Origin: Verrucomicrobiota bacterium
Lineage (GTDB): Bacteria > Verrucomicrobiota > Verrucomicrobiia > Limisphaerales > JAGWYX01
Reading direction: 5' to 3'
NCBI GenBank assembly: GCA_018969165.1
Contig: JAGWYX010000213.1
Coordinates: 1-6,799 of the forward strand
Length of the DNA: 6,799 nt
Shown in pieces: positions 1 through 6,396 of the stretch. The position numbers and the translations under genes are program-made. The notes below the pieces were generated by a model. The model was not told the origin of the DNA and did not search any database. It saw nothing but the letters and a program-made list of their open reading frames with translations. How positions within the stretch are numbered: the stretch's first letter is position 1; each line of letters opens with the position of its first letter.

Positions 1-1350
1 ATAGCTCTCCAGCAAGCCATCCCAGTCGCTCATGTGCTCGAATAACGACGCCACGGCGAGCGGCTTGGTCGTGCCGGCGCGGTCCCAGGCCTCGGCCAAC
101 AGGTGCAGCCCCTCGTAGCCCTGGGCCGACTCAAACGAGGGTCGATTAAACCGCCGCAGAAAGGCGCGCACCAGGCAGTTGGTTGGGGTCGCCGCCAATT
201 CCTCCGGGGTCGGGATGACAAACTTCGAGGGGAAATAGACTCGGAACGCCCGATTGGAGGCTTCGGTAAGAAGGTTCGGCGAATCGAGACCGCGCCCGCC
301 GATGATCGGCGCCGTTATCCCCATTTCCCGCAACTGCCATATCAACCGGCTGGCGGTCGGCACCTTGTCCGTCACCATGACCACATCGAAGCTGTCCGAC
401 AACACCTTATCGATCAGGTCGAGAAAATCCACCGTATCTGGCGGGTAAGAGCGAGACGCCACGACCCGCACCGTGTTAACATTGGTAACCCCATTGATCG
501 TTTCCACCAGCTTCCAATCCGCCGCGTCTTTGCGAAAGCGACGCTCCAGTTGGTAGCCAAAGTCATTGCGGGGCGATAGGATTGTCACCTTCAATTCGTT
601 CGCCTTCACCGCCAAATCACGAATCGCCGCCGCCGATCGGCGATTGGTCGCCCCCCGTCCGCCATTCGCGCTGGTGGACCGGAGATAATTGAAAGCTGCC
701 CGGCGGTTCGAGGCCGTCGATGGGAGGCTCGGCATTTCGACGCTGGAACTGGCCACCGCCTGAAAACGATTCGTCACCGCCGTCAAGCGACTTGGTTCGA
801 CCGCGTAGCGAGCCGCCTGGCTCAGACAATACTGCGCCAGCAAGTCCGCGAAGTGCCGCGCGTTGGGGATGATGCGGAAGGAGTAGCGAAAATCCTTGAT
901 CGTCAGCTCCCAGTCGCTGGCGAAAGGAATCAGGAAGACGATGCCCTCGTTGTTGAGCGTGACACTGTCCAGGGTGGCATTGGAGGAGTACTCGTAACCG
1001 ATCACGGCGACCGTGTCCACGTCCTCAGCCACCCGGCGGGCGACTTCGGGAGTCTCCCGGTAGAAGACCAGGCGGATGAGCCGCCCCAGGATGCCCCCCT
1101 TCTGGTTGATCTCATCACGGGCAAATGTCAAACCGCGGATGAACTCATTCGTTGGATCGAGGTTGGGCCAGACGACGGCGACCTGAATCGGAGTGGGCGC
1201 GGTGGCTTGAGCAGCTCGAAGAGCCCGGGCCGCGGCGCGGGCTTTGCTGAGGTCGCCGCGAGCGGCCCCGCGCATGAACAAGAACAGGACGCAGCCCAGC
1301 AGGGCGACGATAGAAAGCCCCGGGAGCCAGTATTTCAGGCGCTGTTTCAT
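1..1350 (-). CDS. Membrane-anchored LivJ-like periplasmic substrate-binding protein (C-terminus cut by window edge)
   Basis: The frame is open for 450 codons from ATG at 1350 to base 1 with no stop, so the gene continues outside the window. Residues 10-27 form one hydrophobic segment, followed by a basic, Ala/Arg-rich helix (about 28-50). The type-1 periplasmic-binding fold starts near residue 55 (IQVAVVWPN). Family hallmarks are DEINQKGGILGR (79-90), VIGYEYSSNATL (116-127), FLIPFASDWELT (139-150), YSFRIIPN (156-163), FDVVMVTDKVPTASRL (321-336), GITAPIIGGRGLDSP (344-358) and SAQGYEGLHLLAEAW (408-422). These match branched-chain amino acid/amide-binding proteins of ABC importers. About 65-70 extra Ser/Ala/Arg/Thr-rich residues lie between YCL (174-176) and KVTILSPRNDFGY (254-266), where relatives have a short turn. 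The start is six bases after the SPFH gene's stop, with only a weak GTGAG upstream. LLGC at 17-20 resembles a lipobox, but the hydrophobic run continues past Cys, so a transmembrane anchor is likelier. The ligand is unknown; a sensory or scaffold role is possible because no permease is visible. Confidence 0.88.
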   Translation of the reverse strand, partial: MKQRLKYWLPGLSIVALLGCVLFLFMRGAARGDLSKARAAARALRAAQATAPTPIQVAVVWPNLDPTNEFIRGLTFARDEINQKGGILGRLIRLVFYRETPEVARRVAEDVDTVAVIGYEYSSNATLDSVTLNNEGIVFLIPFASDWELTIKDFRYSFRIIPNARHFADLLAQYCLSQAARYAVEPSRLTAVTNRFQAVASSSVEMPSLPSTASNRRAAFNYLRSTSANGGRGATNRRSAAAIRDLAVKANELKVTILSPRNDFGYQLERRFRKDAADWKLVETINGVTNVNTVRVVASRSYPPDTVDFLDLIDKVLSDSFDVVMVTDKVPTASRLIWQLREMGITAPIIGGRGLDSPNLLTEASNRAFRVYFPSKFVIPTPEELAATPTNCLVRAFLRRFNRPSFESAQGYEGLHLLAEAWDRAGTTKPLAVASLFEHMSDWDGLLESY

Positions 1351-1356
1351 CGGCGC

Positions 1357-2247
1357 TCACGGATTCCCCAGAATCACCGGCAAGCTCCCCGGGGTGTTGC
1401 CGATGATAACGACCTTGCTATTCGCATTGGTGCCCAGCATGCGCGTGGCCTCGATGCCGCGCCATTTGAGAATCTCGGCCGTGAGGGTATTGGTCAGTAT
1501 CTTATTGGCCTCATTGTACCCCTCGGCCTCGATGATCTTCCGCTCCTTTTCGCGCTGCTCGCGCTTCACGATGAATTCGTAGGCCTCCATCGCCTGCTGC
1601 TCGGAGAGTTTCGCCTCCACCGCGGCCTTGATGCGCTCCGGCAGGATGACGCGCTCGATCACGACGTTGTCCAATTCAATGTAACGCTGCTCCAGCGCGT
1701 CGGAGGACTTTTCGACGACCTTCTCCAGGATGGCGCGCTGGGTCGTGTAAATCTCCTCGGCCGTATAGTCGCCCACCACGGTGCGGAGGGCCTGTTTGAC
1801 CTCGGGAACGACGACGGTGTTTACATATTCTGGCCCGACGCGCCGGTGCAAGAGTCCCACTAAATCGTACACGGGCCGGTAGCGGATGGTCATCTCCACG
1901 CTCATCGCCATGGCGGACTCGGCGAGGATGGTGAAGTTCACATTGGTCGCCTGCAACCGGACGTTATACGGGACCATCTGGTTCCAAGGCAGCAGGAAAT
2001 GGACCCCTTCCCCAAACACGCGATCCGTGACTGTGCCGCCTTGAAACCGACGGAACAAGACCCCGGCCTCGCCCGCGTGGATGATGACCACCATCCTGGG
2101 GATCAGGAGGAAGAACGTAATGGCAATAACAAAGAACCCGACAATGACAATGTCCTTGCGTTGCTTGGTTTTCCGGAACCTGGCCAGCTCTTCGCCCGGT
2201 TCCTCCGGGTCGGGAGCCACGCGGGGATGGTCAGTGGAGACAGTCAT
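1357..2247 (-). CDS. Prohibitin-like SPFH/band 7 membrane protein
   Basis: This is a complete 296-residue protein. It has a charged N-terminal tail (1-31), a single transmembrane helix (about 32-50), then an SPFH/band 7 domain: HAGEAGVLFRRFQGG (57-71), GEGVHFLLPW (79-88), SVEMTIRYRP (116-125), YVNTVVVPEVKQALR (141-155), and the prohibitin-like segment IELDNVVIERVILPERIKAAVEAK within 190-213. A charged Glu/Lys/Arg-rich helix (about 205-250) that includes EAEGYNEANKI looks like the coiled coil through which SPFH proteins oligomerise. Known members form ring- or cage-like membrane assemblies that organise membrane domains or restrain proteases such as FtsH; which role applies here is not visible. 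It is the first gene after the promoter at 2350-2378 and is followed six bases later by the substrate-binding protein gene, so the two are probably co-transcribed. No Shine-Dalgarno precedes the ATG. The start instead overlaps the stop of a possible leader ORF (ATGA at 2244-2247). Confidence 0.93.
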   Translation of the reverse strand: MTVSTDHPRVAPDPEEPGEELARFRKTKQRKDIVIVGFFVIAITFFLLIPRMVVIIHAGEAGVLFRRFQGGTVTDRVFGEGVHFLLPWNQMVPYNVRLQATNVNFTILAESAMAMSVEMTIRYRPVYDLVGLLHRRVGPEYVNTVVVPEVKQALRTVVGDYTAEEIYTTQRAILEKVVEKSSDALEQRYIELDNVVIERVILPERIKAAVEAKLSEQQAMEAYEFIVKREQREKERKIIEAEGYNEANKILTNTLTAEILKWRGIEATRMLGTNANSKVVIIGNTPGSLPVILGNP

Positions 2248-2324
2248 GCGGTGTGGACGGCCGTTCGAAGGAATCGTAAAACAGCCACCCGCCGCCGGGC
2301 AGGCCCCGCGTCAGTGTTGGTCAT
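2244..2324 (-). CDS. Possible 26-codon leader ORF upstream of the SPFH gene
   Basis: An ATG at 2324-2322 opens a 26-codon frame. It is Arg-rich, with RRR at 10-12 and further Arg at 17 and 20, and it ends in TGA at 2246-2244. That stop overlaps the SPFH start as ATGA. The ORF begins about 20 bases downstream of the predicted transcription start, so it would be the first ORF on that transcript and could couple translation to the SPFH gene, which has no Shine-Dalgarno of its own. The same frame stays open upstream into the ABC gene, no ribosome-binding site precedes the ATG, and the peptide resembles no family I know. Chance is therefore a serious alternative. Confidence 0.25.
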   Translation of the reverse strand: MTNTDAGPARRRVAVLRFLRTAVHTA

Positions 2325-2329
2325 GATCA

Positions 2330-2342
2330 ATCGAGCTTCGAT
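2330..2342 (-). promoter_or_regulatory. Short inverted repeat at predicted transcription start (possible operator)
   Basis: A perfect inverted repeat, ATCGA-N3-TCGAT, sits directly downstream of the predicted -10 box and covers the expected +1 region. A TGATCA palindrome (2324-2329) abuts it. Position and symmetry suit a repressor site or a small 5' hairpin, but the arms are only 5 bp and could arise by chance. Confidence 0.25.
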
Positions 2343-2349
2343 TTTGGCA

Positions 2350-2378
2350 ACCATAAAGAGAGACTGCGCCCATGTCAA
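2350..2378 (-). promoter_or_regulatory. Sigma70-type promoter for the SPFH/substrate-binding gene pair
   Basis: Read on the minus strand there is a perfect -35 TTGACA (2378-2373), a 17-base spacer, and a -10 TATGGT (2355-2350; 4 of 6 consensus bases). It lies in the 166-base gap between the ABC gene and the SPFH gene and points at the SPFH gene. Transcription should start near 2343, leaving a leader of roughly 95 bases. Perfect -35 and ideal spacing in this GC-rich context make it the best promoter candidate in the window. Confidence 0.5.
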
Positions 2379-2402
2379 TCGGTTCGCTGAGCCGCCAGCC
2401 CA

Positions 2403-2427
2403 AGCCGGCCGGTTTACTCGGCCGGCT
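2403..2427 (-). terminator. GC-rich hairpin spanning the ABC gene's stop codon
   Basis: There is a perfect 8-bp stem, AGCCGGCC paired with GGCCGGCT, with a 9-base loop containing the TAA stop of the ABC gene (2416-2414). There is no U-tract after the stem, so it is not a textbook intrinsic terminator. It could slow RNA polymerase or protect the 3' end of the ABC transcript before the next promoter. Confidence 0.35.
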
Positions 2428-4069
2428 CCGCTCCGCGACTGCCGAATTCGACGATCCGGCCCTCGTCGAACTTGACGATTTGGTCGGCGTGCTTCCAATA
2501 GCGGTCATCGTGAGTCACAACGATGACGGTCTTGCCGGCGGTCTTGAGGTTGCGGAGGATGACCTCGTAAAAGTATTTGCGGAATTGCTGGTCTTGATCC
2601 GCGGCCCACTCGTCGAAGACGCAAATGGGCCGGTCCTCGAGCAAGGCGACAATCAGCCCCAGGCGCTTCCGCTGGCCGGTGGAGAGGCTCAAGGTGTTGA
2701 ATCGCCCGTCGGCAAAGGTGACTTTGTCCTCCAGTTCCATTTCCCGGATCAGCGCCGCCACCCGCTCCCGAGGAATGTCCTCCAAGCCGTAGAGGCGGTC
2801 AAAGAGGTGGAAGTCGGCGAGGATAATGGAAAACAGCTCGCGGTATTCGTGAACCGTGGCTTCGTTCACCAAGCGATGGTCCACGCGCACCACGCCTTGC
2901 TGAACAGGATAGAGCGAGGTCAGCAGTTTGACGGCCGTGGACTTTCCGCTGCCGTTGCCTCCCACAATGAACAGCAACTCGCCGCGCCGCGCCGCCAGCG
3001 TGACTGGCCCCACCGAAAAGGTGGGCTTGCCGGCGGAGTCCAGATAGTTAAAGGTGGCGTTCTCGAGGGCGACCTCCCGGAAGTCACGGAAACGGGTGGA
3101 AGCGGCCTGTCCGTTCGGGGCGCTTTGAGTGAAGGCCTCCTCGACCGCCGCCTCCAAGCCGTAGAGATTCCCGAGGGAGGTCTCGGCCCGCGCGAAGACC
3201 GGGGCGGAACCGAGCAAGACGGACAGGGGACCGGTGATAAACATGACGGTCACGGTGATTTGCAGCATGAGCGCGCTGGCGCCGGACCAGTAGCGGGGCA
3301 GGACGAAAATGAGGGTCGCGAGGAGCAGGAAGAAGATCACCTCCGAATAGAGGAGGTTGATGATGAACAACGTCCCGACATCGACTTTGATCTCGCAATT
3401 CTTATCGGCCGTTTCGCGAAAGTTCTGAAACAGCGCGTCGCTCTTGCGGCGATTCATCTTCAACTCCTTGAAACCATCGAAGATGTGGTTCAAGCTCCCC
3501 AAAAGGTCGGATTCGAGCCGAATCACCCCCGCGAGCCGCGATTGGATTTCCTTCCGGCGCGTCGAATAGGTATAGGCGATCAAACCAAAGACCAGCACGG
3601 AAATGGCAAAGGCGGGCTTGGAAAGCCAGGCGAGATACAGCAGGCTCACGAACATGGTGATGATCGATTGGCAGGCGTTGGCCATGCCAAGGGTGGCCTG
3701 CGAGATGGAATTGGTGTCGTGGGCGATCTTCGTGAAGGCGTCGGTCTTCTGGATGGGCTCCATGTGGATCAATTCGCACTGGCGAATCTTGTCGCACACC
3801 CGGACGCGCAAGTCCTTCAGCATGGTTTCCACCGCCACGGTCGTGCGGATGAGGGCCTGCTTCTTGGCATACCAGAGGCCGGCCACGCAGGCGAGGAATA
3901 GCAGGAAGTAGTACGAATTGACCTCCCCCGGCGCCGTGGCGATGATCGCCGCGGCGTTGACAATCCCGAGTAGCATGCCGCTGAGCACCCCGGCGAGGAG
4001 CCCCATACCGAGGATGAAGATCCATGGATCTGGAGACTCTGTCTTCAGGAAGCGGATTAGGTTCTTCAT
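2414..4069 (-). CDS. Cyclic-peptide-type ABC exporter, fused membrane and ATPase domains (SyrD/PvdE/YojI-like)
   Basis: This is a 551-residue half-transporter expected to work as a homodimer in the inner membrane. Hydrophobic segments lie at about 16-46, 54-70, 128-148, 153-170, 233-257 and 263-290. The ATPase domain (about 330-545) has Walker A GGNGSGKST (370-378), signature LSTGQRKRLGL (462-472), Walker B ICVFDE (482-487) and H-loop His520. The signature reads LSTGQ rather than LSGGQ, and the segments DFHLFD (419-424) and FDEWAADQD (485-493) are characteristic of the cyclic-peptide transporter family that includes SyrD, PvdE and YojI. Those proteins export nonribosomal or lasso-type peptides or siderophore precursors. 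No peptide-synthesis gene is visible, so the substrate is unknown. The frame is open up to 4168, but I chose the ATG at 4069 because the protein then begins MKNLIRFLK, as expected for the family, and the upstream part overlaps palindromes. No Shine-Dalgarno is present. The gene stands alone between two gaps of 207 and 166 bases. Confidence 0.9.
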   Translation of the reverse strand: MKNLIRFLKTESPDPWIFILGMGLLAGVLSGMLLGIVNAAAIIATAPGEVNSYYFLLFLACVAGLWYAKKQALIRTTVAVETMLKDLRVRVCDKIRQCELIHMEPIQKTDAFTKIAHDTNSISQATLGMANACQSIITMFVSLLYLAWLSKPAFAISVLVFGLIAYTYSTRRKEIQSRLAGVIRLESDLLGSLNHIFDGFKELKMNRRKSDALFQNFRETADKNCEIKVDVGTLFIINLLYSEVIFFLLLATLIFVLPRYWSGASALMLQITVTVMFITGPLSVLLGSAPVFARAETSLGNLYGLEAAVEEAFTQSAPNGQAASTRFRDFREVALENATFNYLDSAGKPTFSVGPVTLAARRGELLFIVGGNGSGKSTAVKLLTSLYPVQQGVVRVDHRLVNEATVHEYRELFSIILADFHLFDRLYGLEDIPRERVAALIREMELEDKVTFADGRFNTLSLSTGQRKRLGLIVALLEDRPICVFDEWAADQDQQFRKYFYEVILRNLKTAGKTVIVVTHDDRYWKHADQIVKFDEGRIVEFGSRGAEPAE

Positions 4070-4127
4070 GTCTACAGGAGCACGCGCCCGCCGGTATCCG
4101 TGCAAACCACAGCTCAACTCGATACGG

Positions 4128-4150
4128 TGGCGGCAGTCTAGCTGCCGCCA
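4128..4150. repeat. Perfect 9-bp-stem intergenic palindrome
   Basis: TGGCGGCAG and CTGCCGCCA are exact reverse complements around a 5-base loop, TCTAG. It lies in the neuC-ABC gap, about 60 bases before the ABC start. The strong GC stem and short loop without a U-tract fit a dispersed REP-like element or an mRNA structure in the ABC leader better than a classical terminator. Only one copy occurs in this window. Confidence 0.6.
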
Positions 4151-4165
4151 GTTTGGCCCGCAACT

Positions 4166-4187
4166 CAAAACCAGTTCAAAACCGGTT
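4166..4187. repeat. Tandem 11-base direct repeat in the neuC-ABC gap
   Basis: Two adjacent copies of CAAAACCRGTT (4166-4176 and 4177-4187) differ at one base. A partial third copy, CAA, follows. The spacing of 11 bases is close to one helical turn, so a regulator could bind both copies on the same face. The second copy contains AACCGGTT, itself a palindrome. It may be an operator for the ABC gene or part of a larger intergenic repeat. Confidence 0.45.
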
Positions 4188-4227
4188 CAATGCCACGCCA
4201 CAACGGCTTTTGGGGGCCGTGACCCCA

Positions 4228-4250
4228 TCGGCCGTGCCGCTACCGGCCGA
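4228..4250 (-). terminator. Hairpin downstream of neuC, weak terminator candidate
   Basis: TCGGCCG and CGGCCGA form a 7-bp stem with a 9-base loop, beginning 26 bases past the neuC stop. A second, weaker hairpin (ACGGC/GCCGT arms around CCCCAAAA, about 4203-4220) follows. There is no U-tract, so termination would be factor-assisted. Its place at the end of the three-gene glycan operon fits a terminator role. Confidence 0.3.
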
Positions 4251-4276
4251 GGCTTCGCTTAGCCGAGTCGCCCGCC

Positions 4277-5440
4277 CTAGGCAATCACTGGCGGTTTCCG
4301 CCGAATCTCCCGCAGGTCCACCGTGGCTAAAGCGTCGGCGACCCGCTCCGCCGCCACGCCATCCCCGTATGGATTGCACACACGCTCGAGGCGGTTGCGA
4401 AATTCGAGCGAGCTGGCCAACTCAAGCGCCCCGCGAATCGAGGCCGGGTCGCCGGCGGCGTCGATGATGTTCTGGCCGCGGAGGCGTCCTTTTTGCCGGT
4501 CGCCGAGGTTAATCGCCGCCAAATGCGCCGAAGGAGCTTCAATGAGGGCGCTGGACGAGTTGCCGATCATGAGCCAGGCCTGCTTAAGAAAACTCACAAA
4601 GCGCGAGGGACCCAAGCTCGGCGTCAACTTGAACCTGTCAGGCCGAGCCGCCCGCCGACGCTCCAGGAGGTCGCGGATCAACTCGTTGCCTGGATCGGCG
4701 TTCGGATAAGTCAAGAGTGTTTCCACGCCCTCGGTTTCCTCCAGAATGGCCAGCGTGTGGATGAGCGGAGGGAGCCAAACTTCCGCCGCCGCCAGCGTCA
4801 CGGGATGATAGGCGAACAACACCCAGCGCAGCGCGGGATTCAGTCCCAGCATTTCGGCCAATTCCTGGCGGGTGTGGCCTTTCGTCCGGTAAAATGCCGC
4901 CAAGCTCAGTTCTCCGACGACCCTGATCCGATCGGGAGCCTCGCCCAGGTTGCGAATGACTTCCGCCGCCTGCGCATGGGCCGGGAAATGGAGGTGAGCA
5001 AGTTTGGTGACGGCATGGCGAATGGCGTCATCGGCCGCCCCTTCGGTAATGTCGCCGCCCGAGACGTGGGCGAGCGGCGTGCCGGCGAGGGTGGCCGCCG
5101 TACAAATGGGCAGCAATTCGTGGCGATCGCCAAAAACGACGAGGATGTCCGGTTTGAGGCGAGTGAGAGCTTCGCCCACCCCGGCCAGGCACGCACCCAA
5201 GACGTGATGAAGCCGTCCCGGTTGCTCCCAATCCGGCCCCAAATCCACGCAGGCGTCGATGGAGAAGCCGTCCGCCTCGAGCTCGGTGATCGTCCGGCCG
5301 AACACCGGGGCGAAGTGGGCGCCGGTAACAAGCACTTGAAGCCGCAGGGCCGGATGTTGTTGCACCGCTTTCATCAGCCACCGGGCGGCTCCGTACTCAG
5401 AGCGCGCGGCGGTGACCACGCAAATCTTCCGCGGTGTCAT
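4277..5440 (-). CDS. neuC: UDP-N-acetylglucosamine 2-epimerase, hydrolysing (NeuC/LegG type)
   Basis: This is a complete 387-residue cytoplasmic enzyme of the GT-B-fold 2-epimerase family. The NeuC branch converts UDP-GlcNAc to ManNAc plus UDP for sialic acid; LegG does the equivalent on a UDP-diacetamido sugar for legionaminic acid. Visible motifs are TAARSEYG (10-17), VTGAHFAPVFG (38-48), VFGDRHE (102-108, with the conserved catalytic Asp105), the block HVSGGDITEGAADDAIRH (125-142, with Asp137 at the second catalytic Asp position), GNSSSALIEAPS (293-304) and GDRQKGR (313-319). The last two are typical of hydrolysing rather than non-hydrolysing (WecB) epimerases. Length is normal for the family. 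The ATG overlaps the deacetylase stop as ATGA, and no Shine-Dalgarno is present, so translation is probably coupled. Residue 127 is Ser where relatives carry Glu or His. The exact sugar cannot be decided from this window because no synthase (NeuB/LegI) or cytidylyltransferase is visible. Confidence 0.92.
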   Translation of the reverse strand: MTPRKICVVTAARSEYGAARWLMKAVQQHPALRLQVLVTGAHFAPVFGRTITELEADGFSIDACVDLGPDWEQPGRLHHVLGACLAGVGEALTRLKPDILVVFGDRHELLPICTAATLAGTPLAHVSGGDITEGAADDAIRHAVTKLAHLHFPAHAQAAEVIRNLGEAPDRIRVVGELSLAAFYRTKGHTRQELAEMLGLNPALRWVLFAYHPVTLAAAEVWLPPLIHTLAILEETEGVETLLTYPNADPGNELIRDLLERRRAARPDRFKLTPSLGPSRFVSFLKQAWLMIGNSSSALIEAPSAHLAAINLGDRQKGRLRGQNIIDAAGDPASIRGALELASSLEFRNRLERVCNPYGDGVAAERVADALATVDLREIRRKPPVIA

Positions 5441-6396
5441 CGGGAGGCCATCCGGCTCAGCAGATTCGCGTGGTCCTGACGTGGGATCTCCAGCAGCGAT
5501 CCGTCGCCGGGTTCCAAGTTGCCGCGAAAACCGAGTTCGATACCCAGGCTCCGCAGAACGTTCAGCGTTTCGGGGCCGTAGGAGTTACACGGATGCGCCA
5601 CCGAGACCGGTGTTTTGCCGGTCGCTTCCTTCAGCGCCTCGACATTCTGCTCATACTCCCGCCGCTGCGCCGGGACGCTTAACTGGGCAAAAACGGTCGA
5701 GTGAGAATGTGAATGCAGGCCAATCTCATGGCCGGCGCGATCCAGCTCACCAAGTTCATGACGACCCATCCACAGGCCATCGGCGATGGATTGCACGTCG
5801 AGCCCCCGGTCCGCCAGCAACCGCGCCATGACGACGTGGTATTCGTTCTCGCGCAGCGCCTCGTCTCGAACAAAGCGGAAGCGAAGGTCCTCGATGCTAT
5901 AGTACGGATGCGCCCGCCGGAGCGGCTCCGGGTCAAAGCGCGCCAAGGCGGCGGCGAGGTCGTAATCGGGAAAGGCCCGCGCCGTCGCGCGATAGAATTC
6001 CTCGTAGAAATCCTGGACCGCCTCGAACCCGGTGGCGCGGAACAGCCGATAGACCTCGGTCATGACCGGCTCCCCGCGCAAAGGAGCCGAGCAGATAAAC
6101 CAGAACGCGGTCAGCCCGCGGCTTTTCAAAACGGGAAGCGCCACATCATACTGGCACTTCAATCCGTCGTCGAAGGTGAGGCACAAGTCATCTCCCTCCA
6201 ATCGGCCTCGCCGGCACTTCCACAGCCATTCCCCCGCCGAGAGGACTCGCCGGGGGCCTAAGTAATCCAGGCAGGCATCCAGCATCGCCGCGTCGATGGA
6301 GCCCTGACCGGATGGGCGCGCGCCGGAATGGAAATAATGGAACATGATACCGTGGGCGGACGGTCCGACGGCGTAGGTTCGATGTCCCAGGTTCAT
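5437..6396 (-). CDS. Polysaccharide deacetylase, NodB/CE4 family
   Basis: This is a 319-residue protein with no signal peptide that I can see, so it is probably cytoplasmic, acting on a precursor or small sugar rather than on secreted polymer. CE4 motif 1 is LTFDDG (73-78; catalytic-base Asp and metal-binding Asp). Motif 2 is HSHSH (228-232, the HSxxH metal site). Motif 3 is replaced by VAHPCNSYG (266-274), which resembles the YPFGSY version found in many glycan-cluster members. GIELGFRG (285-292) and EIPRQDHANL (303-312) close the domain. Motifs 1 and 2 are about 150 residues apart instead of about 50, so a helical insertion of roughly 100 residues (about 105-215) is present. The start overlaps the SDR stop (ATGA) and the stop overlaps the neuC start (ATGA), tying it firmly to the sugar-nucleotide pathway. 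Its likely reaction is N-deacetylation of an amino sugar, but the substrate is not deducible. Confidence 0.88.
   Translation of the reverse strand: MNLGHRTYAVGPSAHGIMFHYFHSGARPSGQGSIDAAMLDACLDYLGPRRVLSAGEWLWKCRRGRLEGDDLCLTFDDGLKCQYDVALPVLKSRGLTAFWFICSAPLRGEPVMTEVYRLFRATGFEAVQDFYEEFYRATARAFPDYDLAAALARFDPEPLRRAHPYYSIEDLRFRFVRDEALRENEYHVVMARLLADRGLDVQSIADGLWMGRHELGELDRAGHEIGLHSHSHSTVFAQLSVPAQRREYEQNVEALKEATGKTPVSVAHPCNSYGPETLNVLRSLGIELGFRGNLEPGDGSLLEIPRQDHANLLSRMASR

Noticed and set aside
1291..1302. Lipoprotein signal (LLGC) in the binding protein
   Set aside because: The hydrophobic stretch runs on for five or more residues after the Cys, which does not fit a cleaved lipoprotein. A transmembrane anchor is preferred, though not proven.
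853..1863. A 336-codon plus-strand open frame
   Set aside because: It is antisense to the binding-protein and SPFH genes, crosses their junction, and has no family pattern. Both minus-strand proteins are clear.
2372..3901. A 509-codon plus-strand open frame antisense to the ABC exporter
   Set aside because: It mirrors the exporter gene, is rich in Gly, Asp, Glu, Gln and Arg as expected from antisense GC-biased codons, and shows no recognisable domain. The minus-strand frame has all ABC motifs.
4135..4163. Possible promoter for the exporter, TTGCGG-N17-TAGACT on the minus strand
   Set aside because: Only 7 of 12 consensus bases match, and the -10 falls in the loop and arm of the 4128-4150 palindrome. 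Too weak to list.
4070..4168. N-terminal extension of the exporter to an ATG at 4168
   Set aside because: The extra 33 residues are polar and Arg/Cys-rich, unlike the family's N-terminus, and their codons fall in the palindrome. MKNLIRFLK at 4069 is the natural start.
4493..5479. A 328-codon plus-strand open frame
   Set aside because: It is a shadow of the neuC gene with composition typical of antisense frames and no motifs.
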